Part shown: positions 18,821 to 28,435 of the stretch, one piece after another
Layout of the letters: every line of letters begins with the position of its first letter
Position numbering within the stretch: the stretch's first letter is position 1
Origin: Pseudoselenomonas ruminantium
GTDB lineage: Bacteria; Bacillota; Negativicutes; Selenomonadales; Selenomonadaceae
Assembly (NCBI GenBank): GCA_015058655.1
Contig: SVBX01000009.1
Span: 49,780 to 113,779 of the forward strand
DNA: 64,000 nucleotides
Reading direction: 5' to 3'
Program-made: the position numbers and the translations under genes
Notes under the pieces: model-generated
What the model was told of the DNA's origin: nothing
What the model saw: only the letters and a program-made list of their open reading frames with translations
The model's database searches: none

Positions 18821-20431
18821 ATGCTCAAGAGATTTTTCCAAGGGCGTGTAGAGGATGCCAGTACTACGACGCGCCTCAAGGAAATGGTGAATGTCCTGCG
18901 CAAGCGGGAGGTCATGGGAGGCATGACGCCTGAGAAGCTCAGGGCGGTATTGGAGGATTTGGGGCCTACCTTTGTGAAACTGGGCCAGGTTATGAGCATG
19001 CGCCCGGATTTCTTGCCTCCAGAATACTGCGAGGAGCTTATGAAGCTCCAGACAGAGGCTCTGCCTCTGCCCTTTGAAACCATTGCCGAGGTCATAGAGC
19101 AGGAATACAATTGCCGCTGGCAGAAGGTTTTCAGCTACATTGATGAAAAGGCCCTGGGGTCTGCCAGCATTGCCCAGGTTCATCGTGGAACTTTGGTGAG
19201 TGGCGAAAAAGTGGCCATCAAGGTCCAGCGTCCGGGCATTTACGAGATCATGAGCCAGGATATCGTGCTGCTCAAAAGGGCGGCTACTCTGGTCAAGGTT
19301 ATCAGCGGTGCCCAGGAAGTTGTGGATTTTGGCATGGTGCTGGATGAGATGTGGCTTATTGCCCAGCAGGAAATGGATTTCCTCATGGAGGCAGCACATA
19401 TTGAAGAATTCACTCACCTGAACAGTGACAACGAATACATTGCCTGTCCCAAGGTCTATAAGAACCTTTCCACTCAGCATATACTGGTGATGGAGTTCGT
19501 GGAAGGCATCTGCATGGATGATCTGGAAGGACTGAAATCCCGGGGCTATGATGTGAGTATTCTGGGCCGCAGGCTGGGGGAAAACTATGTCAAGCAGATC
19601 ATTGAAGATGGGTATTTTCACGCTGATCCGCACCCCGGCAACATCTGGATTCGCAACAGCCGTATCGTGTGGCTGGATTTGGGCATGATGGGCCGTCTGT
19701 CCACCAAGGACAGGCTGGCCATACGCAAGGCGGTCATTGCCCTGGCTCGTCACGATACCTTCGAGATGAAGGAGGCGGTCCTGCAGCTGGGAGTGGCAAA
19801 AGGCCGCATCAATCATACAGCACTCTATCAGGATATAGATGCCCTTTTGGGGCAGTACAGTAGCCTGGATTTCAGCTCCCTGCAGATGGGGGTGCTGACC
19901 CGTCAGATCATCAATATCCTGCGGGTGCATCATTTGGCCTGTCCGCAGGGCCTGGCCATGTTTGCCCGGGGGGTGCTCACCATCGAGGGGGTCATGCGGC
20001 TCTGCTGTCCCAAGGTGAGCTTTGTGGAGATATTTGCCAAGAGCCTGGCAGTAGATTTCCGCAAGAATTTCAACTGGCATGATGAATTTGACAAGGCCAA
20101 GCGTCAGGGGTTGCAGCTTTTGCAGAAGTCTGTGCAGCTGCCGGAGCAGATTTCCGATATCTTGAAGATGACCATGAGCGGTCAGACTAAAGTGAATCTG
20201 GATGTGACTGGTTCCGAGGAACCTTTGCGTAAGCTGGATCAGATGATAAATAAATTGATTCTGGCCTTGCTATGTGCAGCAATTCTCTTAGCTTCCAGCA
20301 CTATCTGCACCACCAATATGACGCCTAAGATCATGGAGATACCCTTGCTGGGGCTGGCGGGCTACTTTCTGGCTTTTATTCTCAGTCTCAGGCTTATCTG
20401 GGACATCCACAAGGGCAGCAAGGGCTTTTGA
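18821..20431 (+). CDS. ABC1/AarF/UbiB family kinase-like protein
   Basis: A 536-aa protein of the atypical kinase family linked to quinone metabolism. Visible motifs: KLGQVMSMRPDFLPPEYCEEL (KxGQ region), ALGSASIAQVHRG (Ala-rich loop), VAIKVQRPG with the catalytic lysine, DPHPGNIWI and LDLGMMG (metal-binding). Two C-terminal hydrophobic segments (about 480-535) should anchor it in the membrane. Start ATG 18821 has CCGGAGG eight bases upstream. No ubiquinone or menaquinone biosynthesis gene is adjacent, so the substrate is open. Confidence 0.9.
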   Translation: MLKRFFQGRVEDASTTTRLKEMVNVLRKREVMGGMTPEKLRAVLEDLGPTFVKLGQVMSMRPDFLPPEYCEELMKLQTEALPLPFETIAEVIEQEYNCRWQKVFSYIDEKALGSASIAQVHRGTLVSGEKVAIKVQRPGIYEIMSQDIVLLKRAATLVKVISGAQEVVDFGMVLDEMWLIAQQEMDFLMEAAHIEEFTHLNSDNEYIACPKVYKNLSTQHILVMEFVEGICMDDLEGLKSRGYDVSILGRRLGENYVKQIIEDGYFHADPHPGNIWIRNSRIVWLDLGMMGRLSTKDRLAIRKAVIALARHDTFEMKEAVLQLGVAKGRINHTALYQDIDALLGQYSSLDFSSLQMGVLTRQIINILRVHHLACPQGLAMFARGVLTIEGVMRLCCPKVSFVEIFAKSLAVDFRKNFNWHDEFDKAKRQGLQLLQKSVQLPEQISDILKMTMSGQTKVNLDVTGSEEPLRKLDQMINKLILALLCAAILLASSTICTTNMTPKIMEIPLLGLAGYFLAFILSLRLIWDIHKGSKGF

Positions 20432-20460
20432 GAAAAAACTCATGGAAGGAAGGTGGGGCC

Positions 20461-20826
20461 ATGGCAATGCGTGGCCTGCGGGGAGCCACTACGGTTTCCC
20501 AGGACGATAAAGAAGAAATCTGGCAGGCGGCCAAAGTCCTGATGGAGGAATTGCTGAAGAAGAATGGTATCTCTTCGGAAGTCATCGGGGCGGCTATCTT
20601 CTCCATGACGGAGGACTTGACGGCGGCATTCCCTTCTACGGGTGTGCGGAGCCTACCGGGCTTCGACATGGTGCCACTCTTTGATGCACGCCAATGCGCC
20701 ATAGAGGGGAGCCTTCCCAAGTGCATTCGGGTGCTCCTGCTCATAGACACTGACAAGAGCCAGCAAGAGCTTTGCCATGTTTATCAGGCAGGTGCGGCAG
20801 CCCTGCGCCCGGACCTGGCGAAATAA
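20461..20826 (+). CDS. aroH: chorismate mutase, AroH class
   Basis: A 121-aa cytosolic enzyme converting chorismate to prephenate. MRGLRGATTV at the start, AAIFSMTEDLTAAFPSTGVR, and the C-terminal CIRVLLLID and HVYQAGAAALRPDL match the Bacillus AroH fold, including the arginines that bind the substrate. Start ATG 20461 is preceded by AAGGAAGGTGG. It begins 29 bases after the UbiB-family gene. Confidence 0.92.
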   Translation: MAMRGLRGATTVSQDDKEEIWQAAKVLMEELLKKNGISSEVIGAAIFSMTEDLTAAFPSTGVRSLPGFDMVPLFDARQCAIEGSLPKCIRVLLLIDTDKSQQELCHVYQAGAAALRPDLAK

Positions 20827-20934
20827 GCGTAAAAAGTTTTTTGATATTGATATTCGGAGAGGGGGACCTCTCTGAGATTGATATATATAATATTCTATCT
20901 TTTATGTATTTTTAGTTTTAGGAGGAGATTTACC

Positions 20935-22932
20935 TTGGCTAATCTCGACACTACCTGTGTAAATGCAATCCGTGTGCTGGCAGCAGACGCTGTCCAGAGG
21001 GCAAATTCCGGTCATCCGGGCCTCCCCTTGGGCAGTGCTCCCATGGCCTATGAGCTCTGGGCAAAGCATATGAACCATAACGGCAAGAACCCCAAGTGGG
21101 CTAACCGTGACCGTTTCATCCTTTCCGGCGGCCATGGCTCTACGCTCCTTTATTCTCTGCTTCATTTCTTCGGCTATGGCCTTACTTTGGAGGATATGCG
21201 CAACTTCCGCCAGGATGGCTCCCTGACCCCCGGCCATCCTGAGTATGGCCATACGGTAGGCGTTGAAGCCACCACCGGCCCTCTGGGTGCAGGCATGGGC
21301 ATGGCTGTGGGCATGGCTATGGCAGAGGCACATCTTTCTGCCAAGTTCAACAAGCCCGGCTTCCCCGTGGTTGACCATTACACCTTCGTGCTGGGCGGCG
21401 ATGGCTGCATGATGGAGGGCATTTCCTCCGAGGCCTTCTCCCTGGCTGGCACCCTGGGCTTGTCCAAGCTGATTGTGCTCTATGATAGCAACAGCATTTC
21501 CATCGAGGGATCCACGGACATTGCTTTCACTGAGAATGTGCAGGCCCGCATGGCTGCTTTCGGCTTCCAGACCATCACCGTGGAAGATGGCAATGACCTT
21601 GAAGCTATCGGCAAGGCCATCGAAGAGGCTAAGGCTGACAAGGAGCATCCTTCCTTCATCACCGTCAAGACCCAGATCGGCTACGGCTGCCCCGCCAAGC
21701 AGGGCAAGGCCAGCGCTCATGGCGAGCCCCTGGGCGATGAAAATGTGAAGGCTCTGAAGGAGAACCTTGGCTGGCCTGAGCCGGACAAGACTTTCAACAT
21801 TCCTCAGGAAGTCTATGACCACTACAAGGAAATGGCCAAGAAGGGCGAGGAGGCTGAGGCAGCCTGGAACAAGCTCTTTGCTGACTACTGTGCCAAGTTC
21901 CCCGAGATGAAGGAGCTTTGGGATAAGTTCCATGCTCCCGTGGATGCCATGTCCCTGCTGAATGACAAGGACTTCTGGGCTGTAGAGGACAAGCCCGTGG
22001 CTACCCGCGCTTGCTCCGGCACCATGATCAACCGCCTGAAGGATCTCATGCCCAATCTCATTGGCGGCAGCGCCGATCTGGCTCCTTCCAACAAGACGGA
22101 AATGAAGGGCGCCGGCGACTTCGCCAAGGGCAGCTACGAGGGCCGCAACCTGCACTTCGGCGTCCGTGAGTTCGCTATGGCAGCCATTGCCAACGGCATC
22201 ACCCTCCACGGTGGCCTGCGCACTTACATTGGCACCTTCTTCGTGTTCAGCGATTACACCAAGCCCATGATGCGCCTGGCAGCTCTCATGAACATCCCTG
22301 TGACCTATGTCTTCACCCATGACAGCATTGGCGTGGGCGAGGATGGTCCTACCCATGAGCCTATCGAGCAGCTGGCTATGCTTCGCGCTCTGCCCAATGT
22401 GAATGTGTTCCGTCCGGCAGATATGGCCGAGACTGCTGCCGGCTGGTGCCTGGCTGCGACTGCTGAGAGCACTCCGACTGCCCTGGTGCTCACCCGTCAG
22501 AATCTGCCCCAGTTGCCCGGCTCCGGCAAGGCAGCTCTGCGCGGCGCCTATGTCATTTCCGAGGCCAAGAACCCGGAGAAGATGGACGGTATCCTTATCG
22601 CCACCGGTTCTGAGGTGAGCCTGGCTATCGATGCGCAGGCAGAACTGGCTAAGGACAACATCGATGTCCGTGTAGTTTCCATGCCCTGCATGGATCTCTT
22701 CGAGCAGCAGACTCCCGGCTACAAGGAGGAAATCCTGCCCAAGGCTGTCCGTGCCCGCGTGGCCGTGGAGGCCCTCTCCGACTTCGGCTGGGGCAAGTAT
22801 GTGGGCCTGGACGGTGCCACCGTCACCATGCACGGCTTCGGTGCTTCTGCTCCTGCTGGCCTGCTTTTCGAGAAGTTCGGCTTCACCAAGGAGCATGTGG
22901 CTGATGTCATGAAGGAAGTCCTCAAAAAGTAA
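20935..22932 (+). CDS. tkt: transketolase
   Basis: A 665-aa thiamine-diphosphate enzyme of the pentose phosphate pathway. It has the N-terminal [20 protein letters not shown], the ThDP motif [14 protein letters not shown] to SNSISIEG, and the central pyrimidine domain ([33 protein letters not shown]). The start is a TTG with AGGAGG upstream; codon use indicates high expression. A long reverse-strand open frame across the gene is a by-product of this codon bias. A strong terminator follows. Confidence 0.97.
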   Translation: MANLDTTCVNAIRVLAADAVQRANSGHPGLPLGSAPMAYELWAKHMNHNGKNPKWANRDRFILSGGHGSTLLYSLLHFFGYGLTLEDMRNFRQDGSLTPGHPEYGHTVGVEATTGPLGAGMGMAVGMAMAEAHLSAKFNKPGFPVVDHYTFVLGGDGCMMEGISSEAFSLAGTLGLSKLIVLYDSNSISIEGSTDIAFTENVQARMAAFGFQTITVEDGNDLEAIGKAIEEAKADKEHPSFITVKTQIGYGCPAKQGKASAHGEPLGDENVKALKENLGWPEPDKTFNIPQEVYDHYKEMAKKGEEAEAAWNKLFADYCAKFPEMKELWDKFHAPVDAMSLLNDKDFWAVEDKPVATRACSGTMINRLKDLMPNLIGGSADLAPSNKTEMKGAGDFAKGSYEGRNLHFGVREFAMAAIANGITLHGGLRTYIGTFFVFSDYTKPMMRLAALMNIPVTYVFTHDSIGVGEDGPTHEPIEQLAMLRALPNVNVFRPADMAETAAGWCLAATAESTPTALVLTRQNLPQLPGSGKAALRGAYVISEAKNPEKMDGILIATGSEVSLAIDAQAELAKDNIDVRVVSMPCMDLFEQQTPGYKEEILPKAVRARVAVEALSDFGWGKYVGLDGATVTMHGFGASAPAGLLFEKFGFTKEHVADVMKEVLKK

Positions 22933-22959
22933 TATCGGCAAGAAGTTTTCTTGTGAATC

Positions 22960-22994
22960 AGCCCCGGGGCTTTATAACCTCGGGGCTTTTCTTT
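22960..22994 (+). terminator. intrinsic terminator after tkt
   Basis: AGCCCCGGGG (22960-22969) pairs with CCTCGGGGCT (22978-22987, one wobble), loop CTTTATAA, then TTTTCTTTT. Confidence 0.85.
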
Positions 22995-23063
22995 TGCCTT
23001 TGCTTGGGGTATAATAGTAAAAGTTTTTTTGCAAGCATACCCATATTTAGGAGGAGTTAGACT

Positions 23064-23915
23064 TTGGATTTGAGTATCATAGAGCTTATCAAGGTGGTCA
23101 TCCTTGGTGTCGTGGAGGGCCTTACGGAATGGCTGCCGGTTTCCAGTACAGGCCATATGATCCTGGTGGATGAGTTCATCAAGCTGGATGTGGACAAGAA
23201 GTTCATGGATATGTTCCTGGTGGTGATCCAGCTGGGGGCTATCCTGGCGGTAGTGGTGCTGAACTTTGAGCGGCTGAATCCTTTTTCTTCCTGGAAGACC
23301 AGGCAGGAGAAGCGTGAGACCATCGACCTCTGGATGAAGGTGGTGGTGGCCTGCGTGCCTGCTGCTGTCATTGGCCTGGCCTTCAATGACTACATGGAGG
23401 AGCACTTCATGAATGCCCCGGTGGTGGCCTTTACCCTGATCTTCTACGGTGTGCTCTTTATCGTCATTGAGAACTACAACAAGCACAGGAGACCGCGGGT
23501 AAGTCGTCTGGAGCGGCTTGATTACAAGACGGCCCTCATCATCGGCATGTTCCAGGTGCTTTCCCTGGTGCCGGGTACCAGCCGTAGCGGCTCCACCATC
23601 ATTGGCGGCATCCTCTTTGGCACCAGCCGCTATGTGGCTACGGAGTTCACCTTCTTCCTGGCCATTCCCGTCATGTTTGGGGCCAGCCTCTTGAAGCTGG
23701 TGAAGTTCGGCTTCCACTACACGGGAGCGGAAATGCTGATTCTGGTGTTGGGCATGGCTACGGCTTTCGTGGTGTCCATCGCCTCCATCAAGTTCCTCTT
23801 GCAGTATATCAAAACCAATGACTTCAAGGCTTTCGGCTGGTACCGCATCGCTCTTGGCATCATAGTACTGGCTTACCTGTTCCTGGTGGGGGATCCTACC
23901 GCAGATAATATTTGA
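23064..23915 (+). CDS. uppP: undecaprenyl-diphosphatase (BacA/UppP)
   Basis: A 283-aa polytopic membrane phosphatase that recycles undecaprenyl diphosphate for wall synthesis and can give bacitracin resistance. Both active-site motifs are present: [14 protein letters not shown] (about 18-31) and the [10 protein letters not shown] loop (about 170). The start is a TTG (MDLSIIEL) with AGGAGTTAG upstream. It is monocistronic between the tkt terminator and a hairpin before pth. Confidence 0.96.
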   Translation: MDLSIIELIKVVILGVVEGLTEWLPVSSTGHMILVDEFIKLDVDKKFMDMFLVVIQLGAILAVVVLNFERLNPFSSWKTRQEKRETIDLWMKVVVACVPAAVIGLAFNDYMEEHFMNAPVVAFTLIFYGVLFIVIENYNKHRRPRVSRLERLDYKTALIIGMFQVLSLVPGTSRSGSTIIGGILFGTSRYVATEFTFFLAIPVMFGASLLKLVKFGFHYTGAEMLILVLGMATAFVVSIASIKFLLQYIKTNDFKAFGWYRIALGIIVLAYLFLVGDPTADNI

Positions 23916-23924
23916 GTTGTTTTT

Positions 23925-23962
23925 TGACAGTTGGGGGCATTGCTCTCAGCTGTCAGTTTATT
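23925..23962 (+). terminator. probable terminator between uppP and pth
   Basis: A 13-bp stem with wobbles (TGACAGTTGGGGG with CTCTCAGCTGTCA), loop CATTG, followed by GTTTATTT. It abuts the pth ribosome-binding site, so it could also affect pth translation. Confidence 0.5.
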
Positions 23963-23974
23963 TAGGAGGAAAAA

Positions 23975-24604
23975 ATGAAAGTTATCGTGGGCCTGGGCAA
24001 TCCCGGTCGTGAATACGCGCAGACTAAGCACAATGTGGGGTTTATGCTGGTGGATGCCCTGGCGGAGAAATTGGGCATTGCCAATTGGCATGAGAAGTTC
24101 GATGCCCTGATGGCAGAGGGGCGCCTGGGGACGGAGAAAATCCTTCTGGTGAAGCCCCAGACTTATATGAACGATAGTGGCAGGGCTGTAGGACCTCTGA
24201 TGAATTGGTACAAGCTGATGCCGGAGCAGATGATTGTGGCTCATGATGACATGGACATTCCCGCAGGTACTATCCGCATCAGGAAAAAGGGGAGTGCCGG
24301 AGGACACAATGGCATCAAGTCCATTCTTGCCCATGTGGGAGATGAGCATTTCAGCCGGGTGAGAATCGGCATAGGGCGCCCCCTGCCTGGCTGGACGGTG
24401 ATCAACCATGTGCTGGCACCCTTTCAGGAGGAAGATGTGCCCAAAATAAGGGAGGCCATAGAGTACCTTCTGCCCGCTGTGGAGTGCATGGTGACGGAGG
24501 ACACGGACAAGGCCATGAACCTCTATAATCCCAAGAAGGTGAAGAAGCAGAAGCAAAAATCGGAGCAGGAAACCAGGGAAACACAGGAAGGTGGTGCAGC
24601 ATGA
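23975..24604 (+). CDS. pth: peptidyl-tRNA hydrolase
   Basis: A 209-aa enzyme that frees stalled peptidyl-tRNA. GLGNPGREYAQTKHNVGF carries the catalytic His19 and Asn20; QTYMNDSG, DDMDIPAGTIRIRKKGSAGGHNGIKS and RVRIGIGRP are all conserved. About 20 residues of a Lys/Gln/Glu-rich tail at the C-terminus exceed the usual length. AGGAGG precedes the ATG. The stop overlaps the next gene's start (ATGA). Confidence 0.96.
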   Translation: MKVIVGLGNPGREYAQTKHNVGFMLVDALAEKLGIANWHEKFDALMAEGRLGTEKILLVKPQTYMNDSGRAVGPLMNWYKLMPEQMIVAHDDMDIPAGTIRIRKKGSAGGHNGIKSILAHVGDEHFSRVRIGIGRPLPGWTVINHVLAPFQEEDVPKIREAIEYLLPAVECMVTEDTDKAMNLYNPKKVKKQKQKSEQETRETQEGGAA

Positions 24605-25842
24605 GTGAGATGATTACGGCTGTTTACGCTGATGAGGAAGGCAATATCCTTGATGCTCCCGGTCTGCGGGGCATGGGCCGCACGGGTAGCACTAATGTGG
24701 AGCTGACTCCCGCTGACCTGATCCCCCTGCCGGAGAGTGCCGACCTGATGCTCCTGCCTGGCCATCAGGCGGTGGGCATGACGGCTGAGGGGGAGGTACT
24801 GCCCATTGCGGGACAGGCAGTGTCTGCCATCCTGCCTGCTGGCTATACCCGCCTGTTCCTGCCTGCCTATGAGCGTGAAGAGGGGGCAGAGCGACTGCCC
24901 CTTTACGGCTATACGGCGGTGGTGGTTTACAGGGATGAGCTATACTGTGCCGCCCTCTATACTGATGAGAATGACAAGTGGGACCCGATACATTACAACA
25001 CGGCAGAGCTTAAAAAGCTGGTGAAGCGCACGAAAAAAGACCTGCCTGGCAATCGCATAGTGGAGCAGGTGGCAGGGTGCTCCCTGAACTGGCACTGCTG
25101 CACCGCTCAGAATCTCTTTTACCGCCGCTGGGAGTGTGGCATTCCCACTTCACCAGTGTGCAATGCCAACTGCTTTGGCTGCATATCCCTGCAGCCTGCG
25201 GAATGCTGCCCGTCTCCTCAGAGCCGCATCACTTTCCGTCCCACTCCGGAAGAAATTGCAGAGGTGGGCATTTATCACCTGACGGTGGCTCCCGACGGTA
25301 TCATCAGTTTCGGCCAGGGCTGCGAAGGAGAGCCCAGCCTGGCGGCAGATAACATCGCCGCAGGCATCAGACTGATCCGTGCCAAGACCGGCAAGGGCCA
25401 GATCAACATGAATTCCAATGTGGGCTGGACAGAGGGTGTGAGGAAAATCATCGATGCAGGTCTGGACAGCCTGCGTGTATCCATCATCAGTGCCCGTCCT
25501 GAGGGGTACGATGCTTATTACCGGGCCAGCTATCATCTGGAAAATGTCAAGGAGTCCATTGCCTATGCCTTGGAGAAGGGCGTTTATGTCTCCTTGAACT
25601 TGCTCTATTTCCCTGGCTTCAATGACCGTGAGGAAGAACTGGCTGCCTGGCAGGAGTTCTTCCGGGAATTGCCGGTGCAGATGATACAGGTGAGAAACCT
25701 CAATATCGATCCGGATGCTTTTCTGGAAATCATGCCTGAGGCCAAAGGCAAGGCTGTAGGCACCAAAAAGTTCCTTGAGACACTGAAAGCAGAATTTCCC
25801 CAGCTGGTGATAGGCAGCTTCAGTCATTATGTTGAAGGCTGA
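24601..25842 (+). CDS. radical SAM protein of unknown specificity
   Basis: A 413-aa protein. Residues 1-150 form an N-terminal region without recognisable motif; a cysteine-rich stretch then leads to CNANCFGC at about 188-195, a C-x3-C-x2-C motif suited to a [4Fe-4S] cluster. The following barrel contains EPSL, QINMNSN, LDSLRVSI and LNLLYFPGFND. Further upstream cysteines (CSLNWHCC) may bind another cluster. ATGA overlap with pth suggests coupled translation. I cannot name a substrate. Confidence 0.75.
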   Translation: MSEMITAVYADEEGNILDAPGLRGMGRTGSTNVELTPADLIPLPESADLMLLPGHQAVGMTAEGEVLPIAGQAVSAILPAGYTRLFLPAYEREEGAERLPLYGYTAVVVYRDELYCAALYTDENDKWDPIHYNTAELKKLVKRTKKDLPGNRIVEQVAGCSLNWHCCTAQNLFYRRWECGIPTSPVCNANCFGCISLQPAECCPSPQSRITFRPTPEEIAEVGIYHLTVAPDGIISFGQGCEGEPSLAADNIAAGIRLIRAKTGKGQINMNSNVGWTEGVRKIIDAGLDSLRVSIISARPEGYDAYYRASYHLENVKESIAYALEKGVYVSLNLLYFPGFNDREEELAAWQEFFRELPVQMIQVRNLNIDPDAFLEIMPEAKGKAVGTKKFLETLKAEFPQLVIGSFSHYVEG

Positions 25843-25943
25843 CAACTGTCTTTTCACTGATTCCTTGCAGGAAATCTGCTTCCCTGTGTTTAATATTAGG
25901 GAAAAGCAAATAATTTTCTTCTAAATGGCATGGAGGGATTGAT

Positions 25944-26390
25944 ATGTTTCGTACAGTACCTTTTAATCTCAAGGGCAATATGGAAAAGGGACATGAGGCA
26001 GTGGAGAAGCTGCTGGAGTTCATGGCTGACCAGCCGGGGAACCCCATGGGGAAGGTCAGTGGCGCCTTTGCTTCTTTCAGAGTGGATGTCATTGACACGG
26101 AGGCTGCTTACGAGATTTTTGGAGAATTGCCTGGCTTCCGCAAGGAGCAGATTACCGTTTCCTATGACGAGGATGAGTATCTGCGCATCAGAGCTGAGAG
26201 GGCAGAGCTGGAGACTGAGGATGTGAAGTACATCTGCCACGAGCGACGCACAGGAGAGTTTGAGAGGGTATTCAAGATTGATGGCATCGACAAGGATTCT
26301 GTGAGCGTGGCTTTTGACAACGGCATTCTGCATATCGTTCTGCCCAAGGTTTCCAAGGATGCCAACCGCACGATTTTTGATATCGAATAG
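25944..26390 (+). CDS. Hsp20/alpha-crystallin small heat-shock protein
   Basis: A 148-aa chaperone-like protein with a short N-terminal arm and the alpha-crystallin domain at about 45-140 (YEIFGELPGFRKEQITVSYD; then the beta-edge FERVFKID and the GILHIVLPK motif). Such proteins bind unfolding proteins as oligomers. GGAGGGATT precedes the ATG. I do not see a CIRCE element (TTAGCACTC-N9-GAGTGCTAA) upstream, so HrcA control is not indicated. Confidence 0.9.
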   Translation: MFRTVPFNLKGNMEKGHEAVEKLLEFMADQPGNPMGKVSGAFASFRVDVIDTEAAYEIFGELPGFRKEQITVSYDEDEYLRIRAERAELETEDVKYICHERRTGEFERVFKIDGIDKDSVSVAFDNGILHIVLPKVSKDANRTIFDIE

Positions 26391-26414
26391 CTAGAAACAG
26401 AAGATATTCGTCCT

Positions 26415-26454
26415 GGTCCCAAGATTTATACAAAATCTTGGGACTATTTTTTTT
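26415..26454 (+). terminator. intrinsic terminator after the hsp20 gene
   Basis: GTCCCAAGATTT (26415-26426) pairs perfectly with AAATCTTGGGAC (26432-26443), followed by TATTTTTTTTT. Confidence 0.9.
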
Positions 26455-26532
26455 TAAAAGAAGGAATTAAGCAGTCAGAGGGGGAATTATCACACACGGG
26501 TAAAATATTTGACATTGGGAGGTAAGACCGCT

Positions 26533-27321
26533 ATGATGGATGATAGGGACTGGGCTGGCTTTAAGCAGAAGCTCAAGGCGAAAACGGAAATAGACCTCGA
26601 CCTTTATAAAGAGCCTCAGATGAAGAGGCGCATCGGCAACCTGGTTACGAGGGCTGGTATGGATTCTTTCTGCGAGTACTTTGACAACGCAGCCAAGAAC
26701 AAGGACGATTTTGCGGCTTTCATAGAATATCTGACAATCAATGTGTCAGAGTTCTTCCGTACCCCGGAGAAGTTCGGCAAGTTGGAGACGGATGTCATCC
26801 CTGATCTTTTGAAGCGTTCACAGAAGCTCAACATTTGGAGCGCGGGTTGCTCCATTGGGGCGGAGCCGTATTCTCTGGCTATCATCATGAAAGAAATGAC
26901 TCCCAATGTGCGCCACAGAATCCTGGCCAGTGATTTGGATATCGAAATCCTGGCCAAGGCCAAGCGGGGCGTCTACAATGAGGGCGAGATCAAGAGCATG
27001 GCCAAGGAGCGCTTGAACAAATACTTCACCAAAGTGGAGGGGGACAAGTTCGCTGTCAATAGCGATATCAAGTCTTGCATTGAATTCAAGCGCCATAACC
27101 TGCTAAAGGACAAGTTTGAGAGTGGGTTTGACCTGATCCTTTGCCGCAATGTGGTTATTTATTTCACAGAGGAAGCAAAGGATCAGCTCTATGCGAATTT
27201 CTTCCAGGCCTTGAAGCCGGGGGGCATCCTCTTTGTAGGGGCGACGGAAGCCATCCTGAACTTCCGCAAGCTGGGCTATACCAGCTTCCAGCCGTTCTTC
27301 TATCAGAGACCCCTTGCCTGA
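26533..27321 (+). CDS. cheR: CheR-type chemoreceptor methyltransferase
   Basis: A 263-aa SAM-dependent protein-glutamate methyltransferase. The N-terminal helical domain (about 1-70; NVSEFFRTPEKF) is followed by the SAM site NIWSAGCSIGAEPYSLAI and LILCRNVVIYF. Flagellated Selenomonads use CheR in receptor adaptation, but no other che gene is nearby, so it could serve another pathway. Start ATG 26533 has GGGAGGT about ten bases upstream. The next gene follows after 45 bases. Confidence 0.92.
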   Translation: MMDDRDWAGFKQKLKAKTEIDLDLYKEPQMKRRIGNLVTRAGMDSFCEYFDNAAKNKDDFAAFIEYLTINVSEFFRTPEKFGKLETDVIPDLLKRSQKLNIWSAGCSIGAEPYSLAIIMKEMTPNVRHRILASDLDIEILAKAKRGVYNEGEIKSMAKERLNKYFTKVEGDKFAVNSDIKSCIEFKRHNLLKDKFESGFDLILCRNVVIYFTEEAKDQLYANFFQALKPGGILFVGATEAILNFRKLGYTSFQPFFYQRPLA

Positions 27322-27366
27322 CTGTGTCTCTGGTGAAGAGCCGGAATATATTTCAAAGCGGGTGTT

Positions 27367-28350
27367 ATGGGCATGTATGCTAATCAACAGATAGAACAAA
27401 TGGATAGGGAGTCCATGGGGAAAATGCAGCTGGATTTATTGCAGAAGCAGCTGCATTGGGCTGAGGAGAAGAGTTTTTTCTATCAGCAGTCGTTTGCCAA
27501 GGCTGGCGTGAAGGCAGAGGATGTCAAGTCCTTGGAGGATTTGCGTCGTTTTCCTTTCCTGCACAGCAATGACCTTTTTCAGATTGACTCTCTTGATATT
27601 CTTACACTGCCTATATCCGGTATCATGCGTTTCAATCATATGCAGCAGATGACGGGAGAGCTTTTGAAGCTTTACACCAATGGGGATATTGCACATAATG
27701 TGGAGATGATGACCCGCTGTCTCGTAAGCATGGGGGTAAATAGCACTTCTGTGGTGGCCCTTCAGGGGGATCTTTCCGACAGCCGTCTGTTGGATATACA
27801 GTACGCTCTGGAGATGATTGGCGCTACGGTAGTGCCAATGGGGACAGATTATCGTCAGTGGCTCAGGCTTATGGAACTGGTGAGCATGGATACCATTGTC
27901 ACCACGCCGCAGCTTATCATGCAACTGGTGATACAGTTGCAGGCTCAAGGGAAGAACATTGTGGATTTTCCCTTGAATCAGGTTATTTGCATGAATCCCA
28001 CGGGCATTCAAAACCCCATGCAGAGGCATATTCAGGATCGTACCAGGGCCAAGGTTTTCAATCTTTATTCTTCCGCGGAACTGGGGACAGCGGGCATGCT
28101 CTTCCAGTGTGAGGCCCATAGCGGCCAGCATATACAGGAGGATTTCTTCTATCCCGAGATTATCGCTTTTAACAGCGATATGCCGGTGACAGACCCGCAT
28201 CAGATGGGTGAACTGGTGGTGACTTCCCTGCAGGCAGAGGCTATGCCGCTGATCCGTTATCGCACGGGGCAGGCTGTCAGCATGGTCGAGGAACCCTGCG
28301 CTTGCGGGCGGACTCTCAAAAAGGTGACTACGCCCTTCAGCTTTGGCTGA
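27367..28350 (+). CDS. degenerate phenylacetate-CoA ligase-like protein
   Basis: A 327-aa protein that resembles PaaK-type AMP-forming ligases: YQQSFAKAGVKAEDVKSLEDL near the start, NLYSSAELG in the middle, QEDFFYPEIIAF and MPLIRYRTGQA towards the end, then CACGRTLKK. It ends about 100 residues early, before the C-terminal catalytic lid, and the SSGTTGKPT phosphate loop expected near residue 90 is absent (QQMTGELLKLY instead). It is probably not an active ligase. A terminator follows directly, so the truncation looks settled rather than a sequencing slip. Confidence 0.65.
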   Translation: MGMYANQQIEQMDRESMGKMQLDLLQKQLHWAEEKSFFYQQSFAKAGVKAEDVKSLEDLRRFPFLHSNDLFQIDSLDILTLPISGIMRFNHMQQMTGELLKLYTNGDIAHNVEMMTRCLVSMGVNSTSVVALQGDLSDSRLLDIQYALEMIGATVVPMGTDYRQWLRLMELVSMDTIVTTPQLIMQLVIQLQAQGKNIVDFPLNQVICMNPTGIQNPMQRHIQDRTRAKVFNLYSSAELGTAGMLFQCEAHSGQHIQEDFFYPEIIAFNSDMPVTDPHQMGELVVTSLQAEAMPLIRYRTGQAVSMVEEPCACGRTLKKVTTPFSFG

Positions 28351-28372
28351 GGGATTGGCGACGATTTTTTAG

Positions 28373-28407
28373 AAGGGACATGGCTCTTATTGAGTCAGTC
28401 CCTTTTT
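28373..28407 (+). terminator. intrinsic terminator after the PaaK-like gene
   Basis: AAGGGAC plus TGGCTC pair with GAGTCA plus GTCCCTT (one bulged A), loop TTATT, followed by TTTTT. Confidence 0.8.
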
Positions 28408-28435
28408 TATGCTATATGAGGCAGGAAGGGTATAT

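Noticed and set aside
20902..22941. 679-aa open frame on the minus strand opposite transketolase
   Set aside because: It mirrors the codon bias of tkt, has no family motif, and spans the whole gene. Similar long shadows opposite rpsA (1703-2824), ABC-F (17544-18488) and UbiB (18641-20080) are of the same kind.
25843..25943. CIRCE heat-shock operator before the Hsp20 gene
   Set aside because: The 9-N9-9 inverted repeat is not present; only a short GATTCC/GGAAATC hairpin is seen.
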